Counted from the stretch's first letter, positions 1-12,313 are shown. The stretch: 64,000 nucleotides of DNA from Perkinsus olseni (GCA_013115135.1 JABANP010000023.1:186001-250000), one strand, 5' to 3'. The notes: a model not told the origin generated them from the letters alone. Translations and numbers: made by a program.

Positions 1-1512
1 ACGCAGCAACAACAGCAATCTCAATTCCATCCATCTCATCAGATGGGCTACCATCATGGACTCCCAGCTCCGCCCTACCCGATGCTCAGCGTCCCCTCCA
101 GCCGGTGGCCTCTCCCCGATCCTCGGATATACGCTCGGAGACCGGGCTATGGTGATGATGCCCGACGCTTGGCGACTGCGGCTCCAGCCAATGACCCGAT
201 ATCACCGTCCCCTTTACGACTGCCCCCCACCCAAGCTGCGGTGGTCCGCGGTCCTAAGAAGGAGGGAGGGACCCCACGTGGTGAGCATGGGCGCCATAGT
301 CGAATCCATCGCTGTGCTTTTGCAGCCGCTCAAATGAAGGCAACGAGCGCTTCCTCAGGGAGTTCGCCGAGGCCGACACCCGCCGACCGTCAAACCGTGG
401 GAAATGGCCGTCGTCCAGCATCTCCCAGGCGAAGAATTCGGACTCCCAAGTCCTGCCCAGTTGCACGAGTTGAACCTCCAGAAAGCAGCACTCGACCTGG
501 CCTGCTCCAGCATCCTAGTTGCTGGACGGTCGGCCGCTCCAGTCGGCCGCCAATTGACGAGAGCGAAACGCTCACTAATTCGATGCATAAGAGACGACGC
601 GTCTCTCGTACGGAGTATCTTCGGCTGCCCGTCTTCTCCGAGGATGAGCGAGACGACGCTGCCAAGGCCGGCGGCCAGCAACAGCATTCTGCCCGGAAAG
701 GGTTATCGTTTACAGATATGTTGATCGAACACCGGCGGAAATCCGCGGCTTCATCTTTCTTTACTCCTGAGCGGAGCGAAGCGAGACGAAAGGATAACAA
801 GCTGCAGGCTTCTGCCTCTCGCACCCCGGCTCCCGACCAGGCGACTCTCCGTTATCGAGGAGGCGGCAGAAGCGTCGGCTCGTCACACGCCCGAGAAGCA
901 GCGGGGGGTTGGCTCGCCCACTCCCGCGGGGCCTGAGGACGCAGCTGTCGCCGCCGCTGACGGATCCTCGGTCCTGGTATGATGGTGAGAGGACACCTTC
1001 GTCACCGTCTTTGCCGCGGATCAACCCAGCGGACTACGGTTGTGGCGTACCGGAGGATGACACGGGGTTCACGACGGATGTGGAACGTGGTATAGCTGGC
1101 GAGGAGGATATAGGTAACAGTAGCAGTGACGAGGATGATGAGGAGGAGACCAGCGAGCGGAGCGATGAGGAGTCCAGCGGAGGCGAGGGCAGGTGAGGCG
1201 ATTCGCTCCCCCGCCGACAGCAGTGTTGTTTGTGGCAGCACTTCGGAGTTTGAGATCGTTCAGCGAGGTGACGAGATTGTACGGAGGAAGCGGCGGAAGA
1301 AAAAGGAGCGCGTCAAGGACTTGGACTTCATCGACCGGAGCGAAGAATTCAACACGGGCCTCTTTGCTACCGCTGACGAGCCGACGCTGCGGTTCAAGAA
1401 GGTGGTGACACGAAGGTTCGGGGCGAAGCTCCGAGGCCATCCGATGTTCCGAGAGGACGTCCAACGGCAAGAGCAGGAAAATGGAGAGCATGTTGTAGAG
1501 TATCAAATGTAG
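1..1512 (+). CDS. Low-complexity, charge-segregated protein, 5' end outside window
   Basis: No family is recognised. The 5' end is missing: frame 1 is open from base 1 and begins with a Gln/His-rich stretch (QQQQQSQFHPSHQ). Likely exons follow to about 900, including a Lys/Arg-rich segment near 580-800. An exon at about 960-1190 carries a strongly acidic run (SSSDEDDEEETSERSDEE). A short intron lies at about 1191-1230 (gtgagg...cagcag), and the last exon is basic (VRRKRRKKKERVKDLDF) and ends at TAG 1510-1512. Alternating acidic and basic clusters with Ser/Pro-rich linkers suggest a nuclear protein; that is inference. The middle exon boundaries (250-900) are uncertain because two frames are open there. 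Confidence 0.45.
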
Positions 1513-2032
1513 TTGCAGCGGCCGAGGCCGCCACTACCACCAAAATGAAAGAGCTTGCGTTCGATAGTGCAACGAGAGTGAATGTCGAGTTTGGTCGTTG
1601 CTTGCTCTCGTGAGCGCTGCCAGCGAGATCTGGAGGAGCGTGCGTGAGAAAGAAGTCCTCTGGAAGCCAATCCACTAGGCAATACTCATCATACTACCGC
1701 ACAGATGTAGGCAATGCTCGAGACTGTGAGGTGAAAATGCATGCCTCACTAGACGGTCGTTGCGTGCAAGACGAACTCACATGGGGTCTTTGAAGTAGAT
1801 ACACCTTGCCCGAGAGGCGAAATTCACAATCGTCTGTGGCGACGGCATTGGGTTCTGAACTGGCTCATACGAGACGATGGCAGCATCAGGTTCAAGTGGC
1901 CGCGGTATTCTTTCACTCGCACCAACACAACAGGGCCGACTAGTGACGAGGTTTCGATCACATTGAAGTGAATGAAGATGATGATAACAGAGGAACTTAC
2001 AGAACATCGTGACGGAAGGCTTCGACAGCTGC
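1513..2032. other. Intergenic, no convincing gene
   Basis: This lies between the convergent ends of the acidic protein (+) and the REI1-like gene (-). A short minus-strand frame at 1777-2007 has donor-like ends and could be an extra 3' exon, but it shows no family motif. Nothing else is visible. Confidence 0.4.
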
Positions 2033-3900
2033 TCACTTCGCGTAAGTCCACAGCGTGACGTTCTGCCGATTGGTTCTGCCCTTTCGGCTCTTCTGCAACA
2101 TGTTGCTTCTGACCTGCGCCTGAAGGCACCCGCAATTCGCCAGGAACAGAGAGAAACATCATCCGTGCCTTTTGCGCTTCAAAGTCCATGAACCGCATAG
2201 ACTTCAGCAAGGACTTCGCCTGTCGCTTCTGCTCCTGAAGAAAATTCGACGGATGAAAAGCTATCACTGCCTACAGCGCTTACCCTGTAAGTCTTTATGC
2301 TCATAATAGCGCCAGACTGGTCGCCACCAGCAATGGCAAGCATAGCGTTCTTCTGCTGCGGCAGAGCTCTGCGGGGCTCATGGGGTTTATCACCAACTCT
2401 AAAAACCGTGCAATCAACACGATATGTGGGAAATTTGGTACTACCTGTTGTTGGTGAGCCGCTGCTTGTAGATGTAAGCGTACATACGATGTGTTGCAAC
2501 CTTGCCGTTGGGAAGGCGGAGAGACCCGTCATCGCTGCGGAAAAACTGTGGTCAGGGGTGGCCAGCTACGGGGAAGTGCTTACAGAATCTGAGCTCTGTG
2601 CAGTCCAGTTTGAACAACGGCTTCATCAAGGTCCTCTTCGTCGCCGCTGACTGAACCTGAGAACAACGTACGCTCATAACACGTTCATCTTCAACTGTCT
2701 GACACTTGAAAGCCAAGATTAGTGAAAGGAGTGGTATTCCATCCCGACGATGCCATATTATCGCGGCTTAGGAGGCACACGGTATTCCACTGAACCGCTA
2801 CAGCCCTTCTACACTCCCGCCTTGTTTTTTCCGAAGAAGCACAGCGAGGCGGCAGCATGAACCAGCACCGTCTATTACCAACTTCTGTCCAGTCATCGCT
2901 GTCGTCATCGCTGTCATACTCCTCTTCCTAAATGAGGGAAAATTTACCAACAGTCATCAGACGTCACCATCCCTACCTCCTCCTGATTGGCGCTCTGCAG
3001 CTCCAGGTACGAAGAGCTGAAGTCATAGAAGGGGTCCAAGTCTGCTAGCAACTCATCCGTGTCCGTGCCTGAAGATGAATCATTAAGCGATGGTGGCGTT
3101 GGTGTAACTCAGTACCAATTCTCGTGTGCTTCATATCCAGCATATGGGACTTGACAGCGCCAACACCGCTGTAGATCTTATTACAATACAAACCTGGAAG
3201 CAGCAAAGGGGAGTAGACACTCAGGGAGCGGGGGCTGCCTACATTGATGTCGGTCGTAGATCTTGTCAGTGAGCATGGCGAGGAGGCCAGGCAGGTCCTT
3301 GAGATAATCTATTTCCGGGATGAAGAAGGAGTACCTACCGCCGCTGCATCAACGGCGCTTCCTGTGAACTGTGTTTTACTTAAGGCTCATGTAAGCGAGG
3401 TTGTCCTCTACTGTTTCGTGCTGAGTGTTGTCGAAGAGACAAGTCTTGTCATCACGGACTATCTCCTCCTGCGGTTCACTCGCCGCTTCCCGTCGCTCTC
3501 TGTGATGCTCCTGAGAGCCTGGCACGACACACGTCGTACAACCCGATATAAACCCAGCTCAGTCATCTACCATCCTCGTCCCTATGCTTGAGATGGGCGG
3601 TGCCCTTACTGTCTCCCGCGCTCTCCGCTAGCTTCTTCAATTGCTCCATTCGGGCCGTCCACACTTGCAGGGAGATTGGCGCCAAGCCCGCTACCTTCCG
3701 CTTGGTGTTGTAAACGTGGAAATCTGCCAAGAGGCCGTCAAAGGCACTCGCCATACCGATTCGCCCCTCCCCTTACCTGATTTATAATGATCCCGTTGCT
3801 CAGCACTGTCGATGAACTCCAAGTTGCAAGCGTTGCAGCGGAACTCGTTGGTGAGCTCGGACGGGTCCACCGTCGGGGCCGCCGTAGAATGTGATGTCAT
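2033..3900 (-). CDS. REI1/ZNF622-type cytosolic 60S ribosome biogenesis factor
   Basis: REI1 (ZNF622) proteins act in the cytosol on pre-60S subunits to release and recycle shuttling factors. The order of motifs along the minus strand fits the family: a first C2H2 finger (FRCNACNLEF, then HYKS) whose exon splices to DFHVYNTKRKVAGL, the family's basic block after the finger; a second finger region (CLFDNTQHETVEDNLAYM); the segment FFIPEIDYLKDLPGLL; a third finger CLYCNK...KSHMLDMKH, with its first Cys created across an intron; an acidic stretch with DPFYDFSSSY and EEEYDSDDDSDDW; then LRLPNGKVATHR and YIYKQRLTNNR near 2490-2540. At least seven GT-AG introns interrupt it. The start is ATG 3898-3900, with an in-frame ATG at 3919-3921 as alternative. 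The 3' end (TGA at 2033-2035 after a basic tail) is the least certain part. Finger 2 lacks expected ligands. Confidence 0.8.
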
Positions 3901-4966
3901 ATTAGTGAAAACAGTAAACACTGAAGAGAAATGGTTTTAAACCTTCCCGTGTCAACTTGGCCGATTTGGCCGCCGCTCCACTGGATGGAAGAAGCCCGGC
4001 TAGGATAGCTTCTTTCACCGAGGACGCTGCAATGGCACAGAAAATCCATAGATAGAGCAAAGCGATAGATGGTAGTCTAACACAAAACTCGCTAGAGAGA
4101 TTCCCAAAGAGCATAGTACTCACACAGGGCGGTTTAGAGTCTCTACAAGTACCACCCAGCAGCTCCTGCGAATGAAACTGTTGTGCGATACTAAAATTAT
4201 CGCGACTCCGATTTCCGCCGTTAGACGTTGAAATCGATCGTAAGTTCCGAGATAGCGACACTCTGCAGGGTTGTGGTAGAACATCTACCCTCATTTATTC
4301 ATCGTGACCTCCGACGGGCCCCTTCCAGAAAATTTTTGGAGGGGCGGAGCGAAGCGTGATATGTTGTACATTTTCACCTTTCTTTCTTGAAGCTAGCCTT
4401 TACAACGAGAAGGTGGTATTAGCATATGCCACACAGTAATTCTGGGCTCAAAGACTGAGGTAAACGAATTTAATTGAGATACGCAAGAAGGCTGTGGTAC
4501 CGTAAAAGGCAGCTAGTCGAGTTTTTGAAGGTAATGGCCAGCACTACTGGACGGCGGAGGAGGCGGTACGGAGCCACGAACACTAGGAGCCAACAGAGCG
4601 CAGTAGAGCCAGCTAGCGGTCCAGCTCCAGGCACGGACCATGTAGTACTACCGGGCTGGGGCAACGCCTAAAGGCGACTAGGGTGATTGAACTCGAGTCG
4701 ATGGCACTCCAGGTTTTCCAACATAATTCTAAAACTCATCATCGACTCTGGAACTGATTCTTTTACACGTAAAATGCGGTTCCAGGAACGATTCTGAGTC
4801 TCAGAATCGGTTTCTTCAACGACCCCTTTGTCGCAAAATACTCGAACTTCCCTTCAGTGGTGTTGAACGCTTTTCTTTGGTGTTCGAGATCGGCAGACAG
4901 AAAACTGCATCGGCCTGTTTTCAGGGAGAGGCCCCAGCTCGGCGTGGTATTGATGACCTCTTCCTC
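3901..4966. other. Intergenic, probable divergent promoter region
   Basis: About 1 kb separates the divergent REI1-like (-) and AT-hook (+) genes. Short frames on both strands show no family motif. A minus-strand frame at 3902-4294 with a hydrophobic stretch could be a small exon but has no support beyond being open. No RNA gene or repeat is seen. Confidence 0.4.
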
Positions 4967-5842
4967 ATGGTTGCCAGCAGCAATCCCAACCGAACCGACG
5001 CGGCTTTGTACGGCGTCCCAAGCTCCCAACCCGCCCCTACAGGGTCTCCAAGCACTGATGATGGCGCTAGGGGATCTACGGGCGACGCTTCGACAACATC
5101 AGCTTCCAAGGGAGGACAGCAGCCGCCGCCAGAGAAGAGAAAACGAGGTCGACCGAGAAAGAATGGCGGGGTTGTGGGAGGGGCTGGTCAACCCGCAGTG
5201 AAGCGGCAGAAAGCTCGGATCGTCGACAACTCGGTTCATGAGATCAGAGTCACCTTGCGGACGCTACGGAAGCTCTTTGCCGAGTACGAGAAGCGATTAG
5301 AATCCAGCGGGTCGGTTGTCAACTTTGAGGAACTGAGAGCATCTTTGGGTCCACGACTGGAGCCATGCGAATTGTCACCTATCGATCTTGAATTTATCGT
5401 CAACGAATTCACTGCCAGTAAATACCGACCTACTTTGGGCGTTGTTTTGATGGAACGTCCTGGGTCGTTCCAGCCGTCTACCCGACAGGTTGGCCGCCCT
5501 GGTCTGGGTGAGGTGGGTGAACGGTTGCGGCAGTTGTGGAAGGAGCATAAGGAGAACACTCCCGTTTCTGGTGATGACGTGGCCGCGGATCGAATCCGAG
5601 CTAACGGGGCGGTACGGTGGCTGAAGGGCTGCGCTACTACGAGCACACTGAGCTCAACTGCATGGGACTACTGGTCGGCTGCTGTTGCTTCTCCGGCGAG
5701 GCCGAGTGGACGCACTAGACTGTCATCATTCAGTGCGATGGAAGAAGCCAGCCCGTATGGTTTTGGTACGGCGGACCGGCGGCTTAGCACGGCAACGATA
5801 TCGCCAATTGTGGGCGGGGGAATCTTTGAGACGATTTATTGA
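4967..5842 (+). CDS. AT-hook protein, single exon
   Basis: This is one uninterrupted frame of 291 codons from ATG 4967 (MVASSNPNRTDAAL). The frame is open upstream to an earlier ATG at 4877, but the 4967 start avoids a leader with no features. Residues about 20-55 are Ser/Thr/Gly/Pro-rich. A canonical AT-hook (KRKRGRPRKNGG) follows at about residues 60-72, then a second basic cluster (VKRQKARI), giving a DNA minor-groove binding and nuclear localisation signature. Downstream is a predicted helical region (VTLRTLRKLFAEYEKRLESS and ELSPIDLEFIVNEF), then a Ser/Thr-rich tail. The lack of introns is unusual among its neighbours. The family beyond the AT-hook is not recognised; a chromatin-associated role is inference. 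Confidence 0.65.
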   Translation: MVASSNPNRTDAALYGVPSSQPAPTGSPSTDDGARGSTGDASTTSASKGGQQPPPEKRKRGRPRKNGGVVGGAGQPAVKRQKARIVDNSVHEIRVTLRTLRKLFAEYEKRLESSGSVVNFEELRASLGPRLEPCELSPIDLEFIVNEFTASKYRPTLGVVLMERPGSFQPSTRQVGRPGLGEVGERLRQLWKEHKENTPVSGDDVAADRIRANGAVRWLKGCATTSTLSSTAWDYWSAAVASPARPSGRTRLSSFSAMEEASPYGFGTADRRLSTATISPIVGGGIFETIY

Positions 5843-6045
5843 AGTTGTGGTAGGCGATCTGAGTTGACTCGTAGTTGATGATGATGCTGCATTCTCGGTA
5901 TAGTAGCGTGAATTAAATAGGAGGAGCATGTTGCACAGCAGCAATACCATGACAGCTCGGCGCTGCTACTCCCTTTGGCTGTTGCGTTCGTACGGGAAGG
6001 GCGAGGTGGCAGTTGGTAGCTGCAGGCTTCATCCACTTTACTGAC

Positions 6046-8878
6046 ATGCCGGTCCCCTTCCTACCCTTCGTAGCGAGCATCAGCGTATCCACTAAGATAT
6101 CGCTATGCTTGTTTGGTACCGTTGTACTGGCGGTAATGTTCATCAGGCAAATCCTGAAGCGGAAGGAGATCAGAGTCAGTAAGGCCTTCGTACCAGTAAG
6201 AGTGCATCTCGTACCACTCCTTGCCCAGATACCGACCGTTGGATAGAAGTGCCGCCGGCCAAGTCGAAAGGCAAGCCTGTTCGGGTTGCAGTCATCGGCT
6301 CTGGCGTCAGCGCGGCTGCTTCATGGTGGGTTATTGGAGATGCTTCGCTCCGCTAGGATTGTGTTGCATTTTGTTCCATTTGGTAGTCACTATATTCGCT
6401 CTCTCTTCTCCGATGAGAAGGACGTATCTTTGTCGGTGTTCGAGATGGGAAGTGGAAGTGCTGGTCCCATTGTTGACTTTGACGGAAAAAAGTAGGGCGC
6501 CGGGATCGAACTCGGGCCTTTATCTCTGAGGTTCTCCGCCGCAGATACGAGGCTGGCCACTCCATTATTGCCGATTATAACCAGGCTATCAAGAAGCTGT
6601 GTCTCAAGATGGAGGTCCCTCTGCGCTCCCTCCTGCCCGGCCAACAGAGTGAGTGTCCTCGCTGGCCGCTGGGCGAGTCGACTCTCATTTCCATCAGGCA
6701 TAATGCTCCATACGGGCTCCTACCCCTCCTTCCAGTCCATGGGGCGGACTCTGCTCGACATGCTATCGGCTGTCTGGCGCTACGGCCTCCAGAGCCCTGT
6801 GGAAATGCGGCAGACCACCAGCGGATGTACTGAGAGTTTCTACTGTGAGCCAACTCGAGGATCCTCCTGTTCCTGTTGCAGGCGTGCTGTCCTTCTCCAA
6901 CATCTACCTCTTGCAGCAGCACGGCTACGTCTATGATGAGCCCATGGAGCTGCTCAAGGGCATGGGCGCTGATGGTGATGATTTCACTAGTATCATCGAC
7001 AAGGATGTAGGACTGGTATACCTGCTTCCCTATCACATTCAGTACTCATTGGCAGGCACGGGATTATTTCATAACCGACCGCTGCATCAAGGGCCCTCTG
7101 GTTGACGATCTCTGCACCGCCAGTACGACTGGTACTCGTTTTACAGCGTCACAGTTTTCTGTTCAGGTCTCCGATATCTGTACGGGCTTGACTGCAAGTC
7201 GGTCAACGGCCTCTGTGCCAACATAGCAATGGCTGATATCGAGTATGAGAATCTCTACACTCCTGTTGGTGGCGCTGATGCGGTACTGCGACGCTCTGCT
7301 TGGCTACATGTGAGAGCAATCGTGGTCAGGTGACCAGCGCCTTGTTGGAGGAAAGTGAAGCCCGAGTTGTCGCGGGCCCGAACCATCACAGCGATCTCTC
7401 GTAACGAGAGAGGGGCCTTCGTGCTTGACGGAGATGATGAGGACAATGAGTTCGACGCTGTTGTTGTCGCCATGGCGGTTGAAGAGGCGGAGAAGATCTC
7501 GCTGAAGGGTACGAGATGGCGGGTGGGTGGTGCATCCTATGGTACGCGCATTGTAAAGAGACCGTTTGGTGTCACCGACTTCTGGCCCTAGAGCTCTACT
7601 GGGACCGAGACTTCGTGTATATGCTCTCTTAAAACTACTATATTATTTTAATAGGTCACGGATCAAATTCTCAACGAAAAAACTTTTAGCACACTTTCTC
7701 CTTGTGAAGGCGGTGACTTTTTTTTACGCAGGTTCGGACGGTAAGGCCAACAGTCTCTTCGGTGCCGCTGACTGCAACTGTGAGACTAAGCAGCTCTACC
7801 ATCACTTTCTCCAGGGCACCGTGAGCCCTTCGATAACCAAGGTGTAGGTGCTCCCCCTTCAAGGCTTGGGTCCTCCTCACTACTCTTCTCAGGGCTGGTC
7901 GTGTGCCTGTGGTAGTGAGTACGACTCAGACTGCGGCTGATAACAACCTCCCATGGACCAGCATAGAGGCTATAGTGAGTATCTTCCTACCTCGTATCTT
8001 GCATGATTGTCCATCGCGGAATAGGTCCCCGTCGGGGCTACGGCCACGGAGGCAGAATCTACCCTGACCAAGGCCACTTCCGGCAACGTCTCCAATTGGA
8101 AGGTCACCGCTCAGGAGAAGCTAGGCAAGGATGAACTGCAGAAGTTGGTGATGAGGTAAGCCTTAGTAGCCCTAGCACTAGGGCCCAGCACTCGGACTTT
8201 AGCCCTAGCACTATTTCTCGACCGATTCCATGATTTGCCATAACGGTCTCATAGATCTTTATTTCAATCGCAGATGATTTTGTAACTTTGCACATTTTTT
8301 AACTCATTCGCAATGGAAGTGGAAAGTCTCGATGACTTCCAATCGAAATGGCAATGTACTAGACCGTTTTGGGAAAACATGGATTTGATTTGAAAATGGT
8401 GTGGTACGTTGGTTAACCAAACGAGCCGTTCTGCGCAAAATAATAACTCTTACTGAAAATAGGGCAATCGTGCAAGGGCATGGAGAACAGCGATCGAACT
8501 CAACCACAGATCATCACATTAATTAAGTATCGCTCGCCCTTTGACACAATCCACATCAGTAGGATAGCTCCTATCAGTCAATAATTCAGCAGCCTCTGAA
8601 TTGGAGGAGGCGCATGATCTCTTTTTTTCAGTCTCCCTGGAGCGCCAGAGCCAGTGGTCGTGGCCACCACTTGCCCCACTTTCCCAGTCCATGACAAGCT
8701 GCCGCCCTTCGAGCTCTCTGAGGGCGTCTTCAGTACTGCGGCAATGAGCAGGACTGCTGATGATATGGAGATGGCCTGCATAGGAGCCAGGAACTCCGCG
8801 CTGTTAGTTCGCAAGTACCTCCTCGGGAAGGAGCTGATCGAGGTGTCCGAGGAGGAAGGCCCGAAGCCACTGGAGTGA
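6046..8878 (+). CDS. Prenylcysteine oxidase-like FAD protein, N-terminally membrane-anchored
   Basis: Prenylcysteine oxidases are flavoproteins that cleave the thioether of prenylcysteine released when prenylated proteins are degraded. The first exon (ATG 6046) encodes a hydrophobic helix (LCLFGTVVLAVMFI) followed by basic residues, a signal anchor. Exon 2 has the Rossmann FAD motif VAVIGSGVSAAAS. Exon 3 ends in VFEMGSGSAGPIVDFDGK and splices to YEAGHSIIADYNQAIKKL, the family's YEAG(x)SII block. Later exons have NEFDAVVVAMAVEEAEKI and GKANSLFGAADCN. The last exon, after a long intron of about 470 bp (8158-8634), has KLPPFELSEGVFSTAAMSRT and ADDMEMACIGARNSALL, matching the family C-terminus, and stops at 8876-8878. 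About ten short introns are inferred. The second Gly region of the FAD motif has Ala-rich substitutions (GSGVSAAAS). Family assignment is fairly firm; substrate is inferred. Confidence 0.75.
8158..8634 (+). other. Unusually long intron of the prenylcysteine oxidase-like gene
   Basis: The donor gtaagcc follows the codons for LQKLVMR and the acceptor is a pyrimidine tract ending in tttttttcag. At about 475 bp it is several times longer than other introns here. It is locally AT-rich, and no nested gene, repeat or RNA is visible. Confidence 0.5.
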
Positions 8879-9050
8879 AGGCTGTCACTGTCTAGACGCT
8901 GTACCCTCTGTTGTTGTATAGAATCCTTTATAACTTCCAAGACCCCAAGTTTCTCTAAATTTGAGGATCTCTTGCGTCAGGGCGGTCAATTGGCGGGATA
9001 ATTTCGTGGCGAGTGACGGTTTATGGGGACAGGCTTGCTTGTATTATTTT

Positions 9051-11799
9051 ATGGTCACGACCCGGTCTGCACGGGCGGCCCAAAGACTGTTACATTCTGG
9101 TGAGATTTTCGTGGCGCGCGGGAAAAATATGGCGTTCCGGCAGATCCTCTATGCGGCTCGCCGGCCCCAGTGCCTGTGAGCCTTCAAGTGCCGCGAGTGT
9201 TGGACTCGTCGCCTTCCAGTATCGGCTCGACCAAGCGCAAGATCCTGGACAGTGAAGGTGGGCAGACGGCAGTAGTGGAGGGGAGGGTATCTTCGAGGTC
9301 AGATGAAGACATCTTTCCTGTGAGGAGATCCGCAAGATTGTCGAGTTTCGGAGGCAGCGAGGCGGCCAGCAGTCCGGGTGAGGCTGCCAGCCCGACGCCC
9401 GTCTCTATTGAAAACGCTTGTCTGTCGGAGACCGGTGGTGAGTAGATGCAGCTAAGCTGTGCTGGGGCTGAGTTGCCTTGCAGGTGATGCTGGGGGAGGG
9501 GTCAGCACTCCAGCTGCTCGTTACGTGATGGGCCCTGCTGCTGCTGCTCCGCTGCTGCCGATCTCGGAGAGGGGGACTTCACACCTCGGCCAAGTAAGGG
9601 CTTGGTAGAGGAAGCGGTCACGGGTGCGCGTGAGACTAGCGTTGAAGTTGGAAAAAAGACAAGTTTAAGAGCAGTACAATATGGTCCTGCTGCAAAGTCT
9701 CCACTAAGACAGATGGAGGGGCGATCAGCAATAATGAGTCAAAGAACTAAAATGGTGTACTGATTCCTGGTCGAAGCATGTGGCGTTGAAGGCTTCGCTG
9801 TCGTTGTAGACGAAGCTACTACTGGGATTGACGAGGGCAGGGCTTGAGTCCGGGATCGACCGCGCTTCTCAGGATTCGTGGGCCTGGTGAATCTTGGCAG
9901 CACCTGTTACATGAACGCGGTGCTGCAGTGTTTGCATGCTATATTGCCATTGGTTACTTACCTTCTTAGAGGGTAAGACCAGTTGAGAAATAGCAAGTTT
10001 GAGTAAGATAACAAGATTTATCTGTCAGAGAACACGAGGTTAATGAGACCAATCCTCTGGGATCTGGTGGTGACATATCCTGTTGGTAAGACCCCATCCC
10101 ATTCCGGGGTCATCCCTCGTCGATCTCAGCGTTGCAAAACTGCTCTCGGCCATGCGACTAGCCTCTAGTGGAGGGCCTATTGTACCAAGGGAGCTTAAGA
10201 GGGCGATTGACAGGCATATGGCGGCCTTCAGGTAGGGGCCTCTTGCTGGTGCGGGATGGCCTAGTGTTGTGTTTTCAGAGGGACAGGAATGCAGCATGAC
10301 GCGGCTGAGTTCGCTACGGCTCTCCTGGATAAGTACGATGGAAGGCCTGTTAGGGTTTGATTTGGCAGCCGTGATCATCAGGCTTCACGAGGATTTGAAC
10401 CGGGCCTCGCCCCCCAGTGAGCCGCCCTCGACTCCCGAGTGTACGATAGAGATGAGCGAGGAGCAGGGGTTGGAGAGGGTCGCAGCTGAGTTCTGGAAGT
10501 AGGAAAGCCCGAGGTTTGGCGATTGGCGGCCATTGCCTCTCCCCTAGGGCCCAGCTGGCGAGGAACCAGTCTATCGTAGTGGACCTGTTCCAAGGACAGA
10601 TGCGCTCAGTGTTCATGTGCACCTCCTGCGGCCACTCGAGGTAGGCGTTGCCCTGTTGGTGGTGGTGGAGGCGGATCTGATCAGGGTTGTATTTGAGGCC
10701 TTTAACTCATTGATCTTGCCAGTGGAAAGCGCCACTGGGAAGCCCTTGTCTAACATATACGATTGCTTGAAGGAGTTTGCAAGGCCTACTGACCTCTCTG
10801 GAGACAACGGTTGGTAGGTGTCATCCTGTGGCCAGTGGCCTTTCTCCGTAGTGGTCGTGGTACCAGGTACTGTGCCAAGTGCAATACACTTTCCGAGTCG
10901 ACGTGTGACACGAGGCTGTGGAAGCTGCCCAGCGTGCTGATGATACAGCTGAGGCGATTCAAGCAGCTCAGCCCTACCCGCTGGAGCAAAAGCAGTCACC
11001 ATGTGAGACACTGCGGGGCGACAGGAGACCCAGTCGGGCTGGCTCAGGTTCACTACCCCACCGAGGCTGAGCTCGACCTGAGTGAGTTCGTGGCCGAATC
11101 CCATCAGCGGGACGCCCCGCGGTATCGTCTGCTGGGCGTTGTTCGGCATAGAGGCGTGATGACGTAGGGCCATGGCCAGGGTCGGCTAGGGGGCTGATAC
11201 CCCTTCTTAGGGGAGGCCACTACACTGCCTTTGTGAACCATGACAAGTCACTGTGGGACCTGAAGGGGCAGGAGGAGGCGACCGATGGGGCGGCCCAGAC
11301 TCCTCGAAGAGCTCCCTTTCACATGGGTAAGGTCCTCCCGATCGGTGTTGAGGTATGCTGGCTCCCAGGCCATCACATCATCCCAGCCAGCCCGCTGTCC
11401 CGAGCTGTCCTCAACTTAGTGCCTGGATCCCCGAATGGTGAGAGAACTCTTCCCTGTAGCAAGTAGGCCACGGCGCTCTGCCTCTAGGCTGGTGGTCCTT
11501 TGATGATGCGAGGGTGCAGCCCTTACGTAATGAGGCCCACGTCGACTCCCGGGGTGAGGGAGTATGATATTACCTCAGCCGCCGGTGAAGCTGCCCGTGC
11601 TGTTTCAGACGCCTATGTACTCTTCTTTGTCCGTTCCGGCACTCCCGTGGATCATAAACTTGTCCCCACTCAGCGAGACAACCAGCCGACTGATTGGCCG
11701 CATATGTTTGATAAGGTGTCACCAAGAAAGGGTGACACGACACATGACAGTTCTGATCACCTTCAATCTCACGTCAGCGGCGGCAGTACTGAGGACTAG
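9051..11799 (+). CDS. Ubiquitin-specific protease (USP/C19 cysteine peptidase)
   Basis: This deubiquitinase is split by about ten introns. The likely start is ATG 9051 (MVTTRSARAAQRLLHS), followed by a Ser-rich basic region. The Cys box GFVGLVNLGSTCYMNAVLQC is an exon at about 9882-9940. Then come QHDAAEFATALLDK (about 10290), LHEDLNRASPP (10380), FQGQMRSVFMCTSCGH (about 10590-10635, first zinc CxxC), RYCAKCNTLSES (10862, second CxxC), LPSVLMIQLRRFKQL (10930), YRLLGVVRHRG (11122), the His box GHYTAFVNHDKSLWDL (about 11216-11265) and WWSFDDARVQPL (about 11487), supplying the third catalytic residue region. The last exon begins DAYVLFFVRSG, the usual USP ending, and stops at 11797-11799. All catalytic and zinc residues are present, so it is expected to be active. 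Substrates are unknown. Confidence 0.88.
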
Positions 11800-12313
11800 A
11801 AGGAGTCCCTTGCCGCTTCATCATTTATTACAACCGCAAACGTTGATTTACTATAGACGAGTGTTGAGTAGTTCAGTCACAGGGACAGCTGAGATTCTGC
11901 ACACAAAATCTTTGCGGTGCGCGACGGGAGATGAACAGTGAAAGATACGTCAAGAGGGAATTGTGCCGTGCTGTAAGGAGCTGAATTCCCACTTGTATCG
12001 CACATGGAGTTGTTGTCTCGTTTGGTGCAGGGGGTCACACTACCCGATACACTTCAGAGCTAGGCGATTCTCAGTAGACCCTGAGGGCCCGCGAGGCACT
12101 TGGGCGGCCAGAGAGGCGAGAGAATTCGACACCGCGCCAGCTTCCAGCCCCAAAGGAAGGAACCCCCTCTCGAATCGGTTCTTCGCCTTGCGTGTGAGCT
12201 TCTTGCCTCTGTCGTTCATCTCGATGGGTTCTTGGCCAGAGTGCGCTTTAATAACGGGTGGAATTGAGTCAAGCGACGTGAGGCGGAGCTTCCCAGTTTC
12301 GGTAGAATATCCA

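Noticed and set aside
43..936. Single 297-codon plus-strand gene
   Set aside because: The frame is open, but the base pattern suggests introns within it, and the gene clearly continues past it to 1512 in other frames.
1777..2267. Possible WD40 (EED/ESC-like) protein on the minus strand
   Set aside because: Short look-alike pieces (such as DAAIVSYEP) suggested it, but the upstream exons clearly belong to the REI1-like gene and no WD repeat series is present.
6484..6550. tRNA-like T-arm (gggatcgaactcggg) on the minus strand
   Set aside because: The flanks do not form acceptor or anticodon stems, and the sequence is fully explained as an intron (donor gtaggg, acceptor ccgcag) between DGKK and YEAGHS exons.
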